Assembly (NCBI GenBank): GCA_934376945.1
Contig: CAKRPI010000027.1
Location: forward strand, 1 to 22,590
Direction: 5' to 3'
Length of the DNA: 22,590 nucleotides
Source: an uncultured Lachnospiraceae bacterium
GTDB lineage: Bacteria; Bacillota; Clostridia; Lachnospirales; Lachnospiraceae
The notes below the pieces were generated by a model. That model saw nothing but the letters and a program-made list of their open reading frames with translations, was not told the DNA's origin and made no database searches. Positions 7,829-15,698 of this stretch are shown piece by piece. Position 1 is the first letter of the stretch; the number at the start of each line of letters is the position of its first letter. The position numbers and the translations under genes are program-made.

Positions 7829-8671
7829 ATGTCGGAAATAATTCAGAACAGAATCCCGATTACTGATTTTCAGGCGCCACAGCTGGATGTCTATGCGAGA
7901 ATGAATGAAATTCAGCTTCTGAACCGCCATGAGCCGGAAAAGGGAATGTTTATTGCAGAAAGTCCGAAGGTGATTGAGCGGGCATTAAATGCAGGATATC
8001 CGCCAATTTCTTTTTTGGTAGACGACGAACACCTGGAGGCAGATGCAGTTCGGATTCTGGAGAGATGTCCGGAAACGCCGGTTTATACAGCGCAAGAAGC
8101 GGTGCTGCGGAATCTGACCGGTTTTCCGATGACGCGCGGAATGCTGTGCGCCATGCGCCGTCTTCCGCTTTTGAGCGCAGAGACGCTTCTTCAGAAAGCC
8201 AGGCGTATCGTGATCCTGGAGCACGTTGTGAATCCGACAAATGTCGGAGCAATTTTCAGAAGTGCGGCGGCTTTGAACATGGACGCGGTGCTGCTGTGTG
8301 ACAATTGCAGTAATCCATTGTATCGGAGGGCGGCACGCGTAAGTATGGGAACGGTATTTCAGATACCGTGGACGAATCTGGATGAACGTGTTTCATGGCC
8401 GCAGGGCGGTCTGGAGCTGCTTCGAAGCTTCGGATACAAAACGGTATCGATGGCTTTGCGGGAGGATTCCGTAAGCATTTCGGATCCGCGGCTCAAAAAA
8501 GAAGAACGCCTTGCAGTGATCCTTGGGACGGAGGGCGATGGTCTGTCGTCTGAGACGATAGATGGCTGCGATTATACCGTGCGCATCCCAATGTCACATA
8601 ATGTGGATTCTCTGAATGTGGCAGCAGCAAGTGCAGTTGCGTTCTGGGAGCTTTCGCAGCGCATCGGATGA
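7829..8671 (+). CDS. TrmH/SpoU-family RNA 2'-O-methyltransferase
   Basis: A 280-residue SPOUT-class enzyme that methylates the ribose 2'-OH of a nucleotide in rRNA or tRNA. Residues about 20-110 form the small substrate-binding domain. The catalytic knot domain shows all three SpoU motifs: NPTNVGAIFRSA (135-146, with Asn135 and Arg144), LGTEGDGLS (232-240) and IPMSHNVDSLNVAAA (253-267). All expected residues are present. GGAGG (7820-7824) precedes the ATG by four bases. The gene is 8 bases after the membrane protein and 23 before the RluA-type synthase. The substrate (23S rRNA or tRNA) cannot be read from sequence. Confidence 0.9.
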   Translation: MSEIIQNRIPITDFQAPQLDVYARMNEIQLLNRHEPEKGMFIAESPKVIERALNAGYPPISFLVDDEHLEADAVRILERCPETPVYTAQEAVLRNLTGFPMTRGMLCAMRRLPLLSAETLLQKARRIVILEHVVNPTNVGAIFRSAAALNMDAVLLCDNCSNPLYRRAARVSMGTVFQIPWTNLDERVSWPQGGLELLRSFGYKTVSMALREDSVSISDPRLKKEERLAVILGTEGDGLSSETIDGCDYTVRIPMSHNVDSLNVAAASAVAFWELSQRIG

Positions 8672-8694
8672 TTGATGGAATATGGGAATAAAAA

Positions 8695-9714
8695 ATGAAA
8701 GCGATTATTGTTACAAAGAATGAGGCAGGGCAGCGATCTGACAAGCTGCTTGCCAAATATTTAAAGGAAGCACCGAAGAGCTTTCTGTATAAAATGATGC
8801 GCAAGAAAAATATTGTGCTGAACGGAAAAAAGATGCAGGGAAATGAGATCCTGCAGCTTGGAGATGAACTGAAGCTGTTTCTGGCTGATGAGACGATAGA
8901 AAAATTTCAGGGCAGTATATCGGTACCGGATGGAAAAAGCCGGGGGTGCGATGCCGGAAGAACGGATGCTGAAGGGAGAGTGGATCCCCAAAAACTGCCG
9001 GTGTTGTATGAGGATGAAAACATAGTGCTCCTGAACAAGCCGGCTGGAATGCTTTCACAGAAAGCACAGCAGCAGGATGTATCAGCAGTGGAATATCTGC
9101 TGGCGCATCTTCTGGAAAATGGCAGTGTGACGGAAGAACAGCTGCGCAGTTTCCGGCCATCGGTATGCAACCGTCTGGACCGTAACACAACCGGTATTCT
9201 GATTGCCGGAAAAAGCCTGGCAGGTCTGCAGACGATGAGTGCACTTTTGCGTGACCGCAGTCTGCATAAGTATTACTGCTGCATCGTAAAAGGAAAAATG
9301 GAGGGTACCCAGCATCTCAAAGGGTATCTGGTGAAGGACAGAACTGCAAATCGGGTACGCATCTCAAAAGAAAAGCCAAAGGATGAGGCGCAGCCGATTG
9401 AGACAAAGTACCGCGTGATCGCATCAAATGGACGGGAGACACTTCTGGAGGTATTGCTTCTGACCGGGCGGAGTCATCAGATCCGGGCGCATCTTGCTTC
9501 AATCGGGCATCCGATTCTGGGTGATCCGAAGTATGGAATTTTGGAGTGGAATATGCGCTGCAGGCAGCAGGGAGTAAAGCATCAGCTGCTTCATGCATGG
9601 CGACTGGAATTTCCGCAGATGGAAGGGGTGCTTGCTTATCTGTCCGGGAAAACATTTACCGCACCGCCGCCTGCTGTGTTTCTGAATTTTTTTGAAAAAG
9701 AGCTGCTTCAATAG
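8695..9714 (+). CDS. RluA-family pseudouridine synthase (RluC/RluD-like)
   Basis: A 339-residue enzyme that converts uridine to pseudouridine, probably in 23S rRNA. The N-terminus is an S4 domain (about 1-65: SDKLLAKYL, KKNIVLNGKKM), which is characteristic of RluC/RluD and absent from short RluA. A poorly conserved linker (70-100) leads to the catalytic domain: LNKPAGML (113-120) and CNRLDRNTTG (158-167), with the nucleophile Asp162. Further on are GRSHQIRAH and GDPKYG, both family-typical. No strong ribosome binding site is seen; the ATG follows GGGAATAAAAA. It closes the RNA-modification run, with recU following within 50 bases. Confidence 0.9.
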   Translation: MKAIIVTKNEAGQRSDKLLAKYLKEAPKSFLYKMMRKKNIVLNGKKMQGNEILQLGDELKLFLADETIEKFQGSISVPDGKSRGCDAGRTDAEGRVDPQKLPVLYEDENIVLLNKPAGMLSQKAQQQDVSAVEYLLAHLLENGSVTEEQLRSFRPSVCNRLDRNTTGILIAGKSLAGLQTMSALLRDRSLHKYYCCIVKGKMEGTQHLKGYLVKDRTANRVRISKEKPKDEAQPIETKYRVIASNGRETLLEVLLLTGRSHQIRAHLASIGHPILGDPKYGILEWNMRCRQQGVKHQLLHAWRLEFPQMEGVLAYLSGKTFTAPPPAVFLNFFEKELLQ

Positions 9715-9754
9715 GCGTTTTGACGGAAGAAAATGAACGGATACGGGATGAAAA

Positions 9755-9760
9755 GGGGAG
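9755..9760 (+). promoter_or_regulatory. Ribosome binding site deciding the recU start
   Basis: GGGGAG four bases before the ATG at 9765. The upstream in-frame TTG at 9720 has no such site and would add 15 charged residues unlike the family start MATWNTRG. Confidence 0.65.
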
Positions 9761-9764
9761 AAAA

Positions 9765-10298
9765 ATGGCAACCTGGAATACCAGAGGACTGCGCGGCTCT
9801 ACACTGGAGGAGCTGATCAACCGTACGAATGAGCTTTATCTGGAAAAAAATCTGGCGCTGATCCAGAAGATTCCGACACCGATTACACCGCTTAAAATCG
9901 ATAAGGAGCATCGGCATATTACACTGGCATACTTTGAACAGAAAAGTACCGTCGATTATATCGGGGCAGTGCAGGGTGTACCGGTCTGCTTTGACGCGAA
10001 AGAATGTACTTCAGATACCTTTGCACTTCAGAATATCCATGAGCACCAGGTGAAGTTCATGGGAGAATTTGAAAAACAAGGTGGAATTTCATTCCTGATT
10101 TTATTCTTCAGTATGCGCAATGAGCTTTTTTATCTGCCATATAAGGATATGATGAAATTCTGGACCAGAGCAAAGCAGGGAGGAAGAAAGAGCTTCCGCT
10201 ATATGGAGCTTGACCAGAATTATTATCTGGAGCCAAAGAACGGATTGCTTGTACCATATCTGGATGGCCTGGCGCGCGATCTGGAATCAAGGGATTGA
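9765..10298 (+). CDS. recU: Holliday junction resolvase RecU
   Basis: A 178-residue nuclease that cleaves Holliday junctions during recombination and chromosome segregation in Gram-positive bacteria. It has the PD-(D/E)xK-like core: STVDYIG (Asp64) and CFDAKE (Asp77, Lys79), then NIHEHQVKFM with the conserved helix His/Gln, and GGISFLILFF. Where most relatives I recall have Glu in FEAK, this one has Asp, a conservative change. The N-terminal MATWNTRGLRGSTLEELIN is typical of clostridial RecU. In Bacillus recU neighbours a penicillin-binding protein gene; here it instead follows the pseudouridine synthase. Its stop codon overlaps the -35 box of the his promoter. Confidence in family is high. 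Confidence 0.9.
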   Translation: MATWNTRGLRGSTLEELINRTNELYLEKNLALIQKIPTPITPLKIDKEHRHITLAYFEQKSTVDYIGAVQGVPVCFDAKECTSDTFALQNIHEHQVKFMGEFEKQGGISFLILFFSMRNELFYLPYKDMMKFWTRAKQGGRKSFRYMELDQNYYLEPKNGLLVPYLDGLARDLESRD

Positions 10299-10323
10299 CA
10301 AGCTGCAGAAAATTGCGTATAAT
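10295..10323 (+). promoter_or_regulatory. Consensus sigma-A promoter of the histidine operon
   Basis: TTGACA (10295-10300), a 17-base spacer and TATAAT (10318-10323): a perfect match in both hexamers and in spacing. Transcription should begin near 10330, giving a 5' leader of about 65 nt. The -35 overlaps the recU stop codon (10296-10298). The leader is too short for a histidine T-box. TTCACA and TGTGAA in the leader form a weak inverted repeat of uncertain meaning. Confidence 0.85.
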
Positions 10324-10380
10324 TTTGTGAGTTATTTCACATGGTAGAGAATTATCGCTGTGAAGTGCTAAAGTACAGGA

Positions 10381-10388
10381 AAGAGGAG
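10381..10388 (+). promoter_or_regulatory. Ribosome binding site deciding the hisZ start
   Basis: AAGAGGAG six bases before the ATG at 10395. An in-frame upstream ATG at 10341 lacks a ribosome binding site and lies right behind the predicted transcription start. Confidence 0.75.
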
Positions 10389-10394
10389 CTGTTT

Positions 10395-11573
10395 ATGCAG
10401 AAAATTTTACATACACCGGAGGGAGTCCGTGATATTTACAGCAGAGAATGCGAACAGAAGCATGCACTGCAGGATCGCCTTCATGCGACGATCCGATCTT
10501 ATGGGTATCATGATATTGAGACGCCGACCTTTGAGTTTTTTGATGTGTTCAGTAAAGAAATCGGTACAACGCCTTCCAGAGAGCTTTACAAGTTTTTTGA
10601 CCGTGAGGGCAATACACTGGTACTGCGGCCCGATTTTACACCATCGATCGCACGCGCGGCGACGAAGTACTTTCTGAATGAACCGATGGCAGTACGGCTG
10701 ACGTATCTTGGGAATACATTTATCAATAATTCGAGCTACCAGGGACGTTTAAAAGAGACGACGCAGATCGGAGGAGAGCTGATCGGAGATGACAGTGCGG
10801 ATGCAGACGCAGAGGTTATTGCGCTGGTTGTACAGACACTGCTTGCATCGGGACTGGAGGAGTTTCAGATCAGTCTCGGACACGTCGGATTTTTCAGGGC
10901 TCTTGTGCAGGAGGCCGGGTTTGACGTGCAGACAACGGAAGAACTCAAAACCCTTTTGAAAAATAAAAATACATTCGGCGTGGAGAAGCTGGTGGAACAG
11001 CAGCCGGTCAGTGATTCGCTTCGGACGCTGTTTGGTTCGCTGACCTCGCTGTTTGGAACAAAAGAGGTTCTTGACCGGGCAGAAACCTTTACAGAAAATC
11101 CGGAAGCGAAAAAAGCCCTGCAGCATCTTCGGGAGATATGGGAAATTTTGAAGATCTACGGTGTGGAGCAGTATGTTTCCTTTGATCTTGGCATGATCAG
11201 CGGATACAGGTATTATACGGGCATTGTATTCCGCGGATATACCTTTGGTACCGGTGATGCGGTGATTAAGGGCGGACGGTATGATAAACTTCTGGAGCAG
11301 TTTGGAAAGCCGGCACCGGCAGTTGGATTTGTGGCGGTGATCGATCAGCTGATGAATGCGCTGTCACGTCAGAAGATTTCTCAGCCTCTGCCATCGAGTC
11401 ACTGTATGATTATTTATGAAAATGAGAAGCTGGAAGAGGCAGTACGCCGTGCGTCAGAACTTCGCAGCCGCGGCATCGAGGTGGAGCTGGTTCGGGTTAC
11501 ACCGGAGCGTACAAGGCAATGTTGCCGTGATTATGCAAACGCGGAAGGCTGTATGCTGGTAGTGGAATTGTAG
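10395..11573 (+). CDS. hisZ: ATP phosphoribosyltransferase regulatory subunit HisZ
   Basis: A 392-residue paralogue of histidyl-tRNA synthetase that partners short HisG to form the active, histidine-inhibited first enzyme of histidine biosynthesis. Class II synthetase-fold signatures are visible: TPEGVRDI at the N-terminus, PTFEFFDVF, LRPDFTPSIAR (motif 2-like), and YYTGIVFRGY followed by GGRYDKLLEQFG (motif 3 region). Evidence that it is HisZ rather than HisS: it is directly followed by short-form hisG, its length is under 400, and its C-terminal part (about 320-392) is not a clear canonical anticodon-binding domain. It is the first gene behind the consensus promoter at 10295-10323. hisG begins 13 bases after its stop. 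Confidence 0.92.
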   Translation: MQKILHTPEGVRDIYSRECEQKHALQDRLHATIRSYGYHDIETPTFEFFDVFSKEIGTTPSRELYKFFDREGNTLVLRPDFTPSIARAATKYFLNEPMAVRLTYLGNTFINNSSYQGRLKETTQIGGELIGDDSADADAEVIALVVQTLLASGLEEFQISLGHVGFFRALVQEAGFDVQTTEELKTLLKNKNTFGVEKLVEQQPVSDSLRTLFGSLTSLFGTKEVLDRAETFTENPEAKKALQHLREIWEILKIYGVEQYVSFDLGMISGYRYYTGIVFRGYTFGTGDAVIKGGRYDKLLEQFGKPAPAVGFVAVIDQLMNALSRQKISQPLPSSHCMIIYENEKLEEAVRRASELRSRGIEVELVRVTPERTRQCCRDYANAEGCMLVVEL

Positions 11574-11586
11574 AGGGAGACGGAAT

Positions 11587-12246
11587 ATGGAAAAAGAAAA
11601 GAGATATCTGACGTTTGCCCTTACAAAAGGGCGTCTTGCAAAAAAAACGCTGGAGCTTTTGGAACAGACCGGAATTACCTGTGAAGAGATGAAGGATCCG
11701 GATTCCAGAAAACTGATTTTTGTAAATGAAGAGCTTGGGCTTCGATTTTTTCTTGCAAAAGGACCGGATGTGCCAACGTATGTAGAATACGGTGCGGCTG
11801 ACATTGGAGTGGTCGGAAAGGATACGATCCTGGAGGAAGGCCGCAAGATTTACGAGGTGCTTGATCTTGGTTTCGGAAAATGCCGGATGTGTGTTTGCGG
11901 ACCGGAGGCGGCGCGCAGTTTGTTAAACGGTCAGGAGCTGATCCGTGTGGCCACAAAATATCCGCATATTGCCAAAGATTACTTTTATAATCAGCGCAAT
12001 CAGACAGTGGAGATTATCAAACTGAACGGTTCGATCGAGCTGGCGCCGATTGTAGGCCTTTCCGAAGTGATTGTTGATATCGTGGAGACGGGTTCTACTT
12101 TAAGGGAAAACGGTCTGGTCGTGCTGGAAGAGGTGTGTCCGTTGTCGGCACGCGTAGTGGTAAATCCCGTGAGTATGAGAATGGAAAATGAACGGATCAC
12201 AAAGCTTTTGTCGGAACTAAACCGTGTGATCTGTGAAGCAGAATGA
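11587..12246 (+). CDS. hisG: ATP phosphoribosyltransferase catalytic subunit, short form
   Basis: A 219-residue enzyme that condenses ATP with PRPP to phosphoribosyl-ATP, the committed step of histidine synthesis. Typical landmarks are LTKGRLAKKTLELL at the N-terminus, YVEYGAADIGVVGKD (about 60-77), RVATKYP, and the PRPP-binding loop IVDIVETGSTLRENGL near 160. The length marks it as the short form, which lacks the C-terminal regulatory domain and needs HisZ, encoded immediately upstream. GAGGGAGA precedes the ATG. The stop TGA overlaps an ATGA at 12243, but the following gene more likely starts at 12258. Confidence 0.96.
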   Translation: MEKEKRYLTFALTKGRLAKKTLELLEQTGITCEEMKDPDSRKLIFVNEELGLRFFLAKGPDVPTYVEYGAADIGVVGKDTILEEGRKIYEVLDLGFGKCRMCVCGPEAARSLLNGQELIRVATKYPHIAKDYFYNQRNQTVEIIKLNGSIELAPIVGLSEVIVDIVETGSTLRENGLVVLEEVCPLSARVVVNPVSMRMENERITKLLSELNRVICEAE

Positions 12247-12250
12247 GGAG
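12244..12250 (+). promoter_or_regulatory. Ribosome binding site deciding the hisD start
   Basis: TGAGGAG seven bases before the ATG at 12258; its first three bases are the hisG stop codon. The alternative ATG at 12243 would add MRSET and has no good site upstream. Confidence 0.65.
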
Positions 12251-12257
12251 TGAGACG

Positions 12258-13550
12258 ATGAAGCTGGTAAAACTGACACAGGAAACAAAACAGGACATTC
12301 TGAATCATTTGCTTAAGCGCAGCCCGAATAATTACGGCGAGTTTGAAGCGCGGGTCAACGCAATCATTCAGGAGGTGCGGGAACATGGAGATGAGGCGCT
12401 TTTTGCGTATACAGAAAAGTTTGACGGTGTAAAAATAACGGCAGATACGGTCCGTGTGACAAAAGAAGAAATAGAAGAGGCATATGCAGAAGTGGATTCG
12501 TCTCTTCTGGATGTCATTCGCAAATCACTGGTAAATATCCGCAGCTATCATGAGAAGCAGAAAAAATACAGCTGGTTTGATACAACGGAAAACGGAACCA
12601 TTCTCGGGCAGAAGATCACTCCGCTTGGAACGGTGGGCGTGTATGTGCCGGGTGGAAAGGCAGTTTATCCGTCCTCTGTTCTGATGAACGTAGTACCGGC
12701 AAAAGTAGCAGGGGTAGAACGGATCGTTATGACAACGCCGCCTGGAAAGGATGGAAAGATTCCGGCTTCTACGCTGGTGGCGGCACATGAAGCGGGCACG
12801 GATGAGATCTATAAGGCTGGCGGTGCACAGGCGATTGCAGCATTGGCATACGGTACGAAGAGCATTCCGAAAGCGGATAAAATCACAGGGCCGGGCAACA
12901 TTTATGTGGCACTTGCAAAGCGCGCGGTTTATGGTCATGTGAGCATCGATTCTGTGGCAGGACCAAGTGAGATCCTGGTGCTGGCAGACGACAGTGCGCC
13001 CCCGCGTTATGTGGCTGCAGACCTGCTCTCACAGGCAGAGCACGATGAGATGGCTTCCGCGATCCTTGTGACAACGAGCGAGGCGCTTGCACAAGAGGTG
13101 GAAAAGGAAATCGAAGGATTTTTAAAGACACTTTCCAGAGCGGAGATTATTCAGAAATCATTGGATCAGTACGGTTTTATCCTGCTTGCGGATACGATGG
13201 AGGATGCGATTGATGCAGTCAATTCCATTGCCTCGGAGCATCTGGAGCTTGTGACGCGCAATCCGTTTGAAGTGATGACAAAGATACGGAATGCAGGTGC
13301 GATCTTTATCGGAGAATACAGCAGTGAGCCGCTTGGCGATTACTTTGCAGGACCGAATCATGTGCTTCCGACAAATGGTACAGCAAAATTTTTCTCTGCA
13401 CTTTCCGTAGATGACTTTATTAAAAAATCGAGTATTGTTTATTATTCAAAGGAAGCGCTGGAGCCGATCCATGAAGATATCATTACTTTCGCAGAGGCAG
13501 AAAAGCTGACAGCACATGCAAATTCAATCCGTGTAAGGTTTGAAAAATAA
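12258..13550 (+). CDS. hisD: Histidinol dehydrogenase
   Basis: A 430-residue NAD- and zinc-dependent enzyme that oxidises L-histidinol to L-histidine in two steps, the end of the pathway. Family signatures are present: PLGTVGVYVPGGKAVYPSSV, KITGPGNIYV, SVAGPSEILVLAD, QAEHDEMA (zinc and active-site region), ASEHLEL and GPNHVLPT. The length is normal for the family. It starts 11 bases after the hisG stop and is followed by a 57-base gap to hisB with no visible terminator, so it is mid-operon. Confidence 0.96.
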   Translation: MKLVKLTQETKQDILNHLLKRSPNNYGEFEARVNAIIQEVREHGDEALFAYTEKFDGVKITADTVRVTKEEIEEAYAEVDSSLLDVIRKSLVNIRSYHEKQKKYSWFDTTENGTILGQKITPLGTVGVYVPGGKAVYPSSVLMNVVPAKVAGVERIVMTTPPGKDGKIPASTLVAAHEAGTDEIYKAGGAQAIAALAYGTKSIPKADKITGPGNIYVALAKRAVYGHVSIDSVAGPSEILVLADDSAPPRYVAADLLSQAEHDEMASAILVTTSEALAQEVEKEIEGFLKTLSRAEIIQKSLDQYGFILLADTMEDAIDAVNSIASEHLELVTRNPFEVMTKIRNAGAIFIGEYSSEPLGDYFAGPNHVLPTNGTAKFFSALSVDDFIKKSSIVYYSKEALEPIHEDIITFAEAEKLTAHANSIRVRFEK

Positions 13551-13607
13551 AAGCATCGTAGCAGGAAGTTTTTACGTTCGGGATAAAAGGAAAGGGGCAA
13601 GCGTGCG

Positions 13608-14198
13608 ATGGAACATCGGATTGCCGAGGTAGTCAGAAATACAAAAGAAACGAAAATCAGGATTCGTCTGGATCTGGATGGGACGGGAAAGGCAGAGATC
13701 CGTACCGGAATTGGCTTTTTCGATCATATGCTCAATGGTTTTGCGCGCCATGGGCTGTTTGACCTGGAAGTGGAAGTGGACGGAGATCTGGAGGTCGACT
13801 GTCATCATACGATTGAGGATACAGGTATCGTACTTGGACAGGCGATTCGGGAAGCGGCAGGAGATAAGAAGGGAATCCGTCGTTATGGAAGCAGGATCCT
13901 TCCGATGGATGAGGTACTGGTACTGTGTGCGATTGATCTGGGTGGTCGGCCGTATTACCGCAGTGATGCGGAATTTACGGCAGAGCGCATCGGAGCAATG
14001 GATACGGAGATGGTACGTGAGTTTTTCTATGCCGTTTCCTACAGTGCAGCAATGAATCTGCATTTCAAAATGATAAGTCCGGGAAACAATCATCACATGG
14101 CAGAGGGAATGTTTAAGGCGTTTGCGAAGGCACTTGATGAGGCAGTGAGCTATGATCCTCGTATTCAGGATGTACTGTCAACGAAAGGAAGCCTGTAG
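13608..14198 (+). CDS. hisB: Imidazoleglycerol-phosphate dehydratase
   Basis: A 196-residue monofunctional HisB that removes water from imidazole glycerol phosphate. It has the two His-rich manganese-binding motifs: FFDHML (38-43) with HHTIEDTG, and [17 protein letters not shown] near 164. DLGGRPYY is also diagnostic. There is no fused phosphatase domain, as expected outside the enterobacteria, so histidinol-phosphate phosphatase must be encoded elsewhere. AAAGGGG lies 11-17 bases upstream of the ATG. Mid-operon, 57 bases after hisD. Confidence 0.96.
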   Translation: MEHRIAEVVRNTKETKIRIRLDLDGTGKAEIRTGIGFFDHMLNGFARHGLFDLEVEVDGDLEVDCHHTIEDTGIVLGQAIREAAGDKKGIRRYGSRILPMDEVLVLCAIDLGGRPYYRSDAEFTAERIGAMDTEMVREFFYAVSYSAAMNLHFKMISPGNNHHMAEGMFKAFAKALDEAVSYDPRIQDVLSTKGSL

Positions 14199-14252
14199 GA
14201 AGGCGAAGAACGGGACAAATCAGAAAAGTCGCAGAAAAAATGAAAAAAGAAA

Positions 14253-14260
14253 GGCGGGAG
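14253..14260 (+). promoter_or_regulatory. Ribosome binding site deciding the start of the HisIE fusion
   Basis: GGCGGGAG six bases before the ATG at 14267. The upstream ATG at 14240 has only A-rich sequence ahead of it. Confidence 0.65.
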
Positions 14261-14266
14261 CGCTTT

Positions 14267-15646
14267 ATGTATGAAAAAGAGCTGGTAGTACCGGTCTATC
14301 TGAAAAACGGAAAAGCAGTGTCCGATCCGGCAGGTAATGAGCCGTATGGCAACGGAGACGCTGCGGCTCTTGCGGTGGATGCGAGCAACCATGGGGCAGA
14401 TGCGGTGCTGGTATTTGATTTTTCGTCAGGCGATGCGCAGCACGACGTTTCAATCGCTCAGATCAAGGAGATGGCACGCGCAATGGATCTTCCGATCTAC
14501 GGAGGCGGCAATATCCGTCGGATGGAGGATGTAAAAAAGCTGATCTATGCCGGATGCCAGAAGGTCTTTTTGAATTATGCCAAAGAGGGAAATATTGAGC
14601 TGACGCATGAAGTGTCCTCCAAATTCGGAAAGGAGAAAATTCTGGCCTGCGTCAGAACCGAAGAGGAGCTTGGAGAGGCCGTCATCCACGGTTCTTTGCT
14701 TGGAGGGATTATTACACTTTCAGATCTTGCATTTGCCAAAAAGGCGACGGAGGAGGCAAAGGCGTATGAGGAACTGCCGGTTCTTGCAGTACCGGCATGG
14801 GAGGAAGGTTCGGGTACTGATCTGGAGGATGCACAGAAAAACGATTCTGCGAAGCAGACGGTGCCGTGTTGCACTTCCGGTCAGCTAACGAAAGAAGCAG
14901 GGTGCTTTCTGCAGCTGCCTTCTGCACTTGGCATCTGCTGTACGGCATTTCGGAGTCCGGGATTTGAGTTTATGGAGCTGAAGCATGAACTGAAGGAAAA
15001 CGGCATTTCAGTGAATACGTATGAGTCTTCCGTTTCCTGGGATGAACTGAAGAAAAACAGCGATGGTATGGTGCCGGTCGTTGTTCAGGATTATAAGACA
15101 CAGGAAGTTCTTATGGTTGCCTATATGAATCAGGAGGCCTTTGAGACAACGATCCGCAGCGGCAGAATGACGTATTTCAGCCGCAGCCGTCAGGAGCTTT
15201 GGATCAAAGGTCTGACATCGGGCCATTTTCAGTACGTAAAGGAACTGCAGGTGGATTGTGATAAGGACACGCTGCTTGCCAAGGTACATCAGATCGGTGC
15301 GGCATGCCACACCGGAAACCGCAGCTGTTTCTATCAGACGATCCTGAAAAAGGAATACGATGAGACGAATCCGCTGAAGGTATTTGAGGACGTTTACGGT
15401 GTGATTGAAGACCGGAAGCTCCACCCAAAGGAGGGGTCTTACACGAATTATCTGTTTGATAAGGGAATTGATAAGATTCTGAAGAAGGTGGGCGAAGAGG
15501 CAACGGAGATCATTATCGCAGCCAAGAATTCGGATCCGGAGGAGATTAAATATGAGATTTCAGATTTCCTGTATCATGTGATGGTGCTCATGGCAGAGCG
15601 TGGTGTGACATGGGAGGATATCACAAAGGAATTGGCAAGAAGATAA
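14267..15646 (+). CDS. hisIE: HisF/HisA-like domain fused to HisI and HisE
   Basis: A 459-residue protein with three parts. Residues 1-255 resemble a HisF/HisA beta/alpha barrel: [12 protein letters not shown] matches the first strand, [10 protein letters not shown] the second, and [28 protein letters not shown] (76-103, two adjoining pieces) the third and fourth; [13 protein letters not shown] (237-249) matches the HisF end. The first-strand catalytic Asp appears absent and residues 178-230 are an unusual Cys-rich, low-similarity stretch. Residues 257-360 are phosphoribosyl-AMP cyclohydrolase (HisI): [20 protein letters not shown] and [10 protein letters not shown], with zinc cysteines C331, C347 and C354. 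Residues 370-459 are phosphoribosyl-ATP pyrophosphatase (HisE): [16 protein letters not shown] and DFLYHVMVL. The HisI and HisE parts carry their key residues and should be active. The barrel part may be structural or regulatory. It is the last his gene here. Confidence 0.9.
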   Translation: MYEKELVVPVYLKNGKAVSDPAGNEPYGNGDAAALAVDASNHGADAVLVFDFSSGDAQHDVSIAQIKEMARAMDLPIYGGGNIRRMEDVKKLIYAGCQKVFLNYAKEGNIELTHEVSSKFGKEKILACVRTEEELGEAVIHGSLLGGIITLSDLAFAKKATEEAKAYEELPVLAVPAWEEGSGTDLEDAQKNDSAKQTVPCCTSGQLTKEAGCFLQLPSALGICCTAFRSPGFEFMELKHELKENGISVNTYESSVSWDELKKNSDGMVPVVVQDYKTQEVLMVAYMNQEAFETTIRSGRMTYFSRSRQELWIKGLTSGHFQYVKELQVDCDKDTLLAKVHQIGAACHTGNRSCFYQTILKKEYDETNPLKVFEDVYGVIEDRKLHPKEGSYTNYLFDKGIDKILKKVGEEATEIIIAAKNSDPEEIKYEISDFLYHVMVLMAERGVTWEDITKELARR

Positions 15647-15698
15647 GGAATTCTGATAAGTCGGAGATTCGATAATATTTTAGGAACAGGCAGGAAAT

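Noticed and set aside
10324..10394. Histidine T-box or leader peptide ahead of hisZ
   Set aside because: The leader is about 65 nt, with no T-box sequence, no specifier stem and no His-rich short frame.
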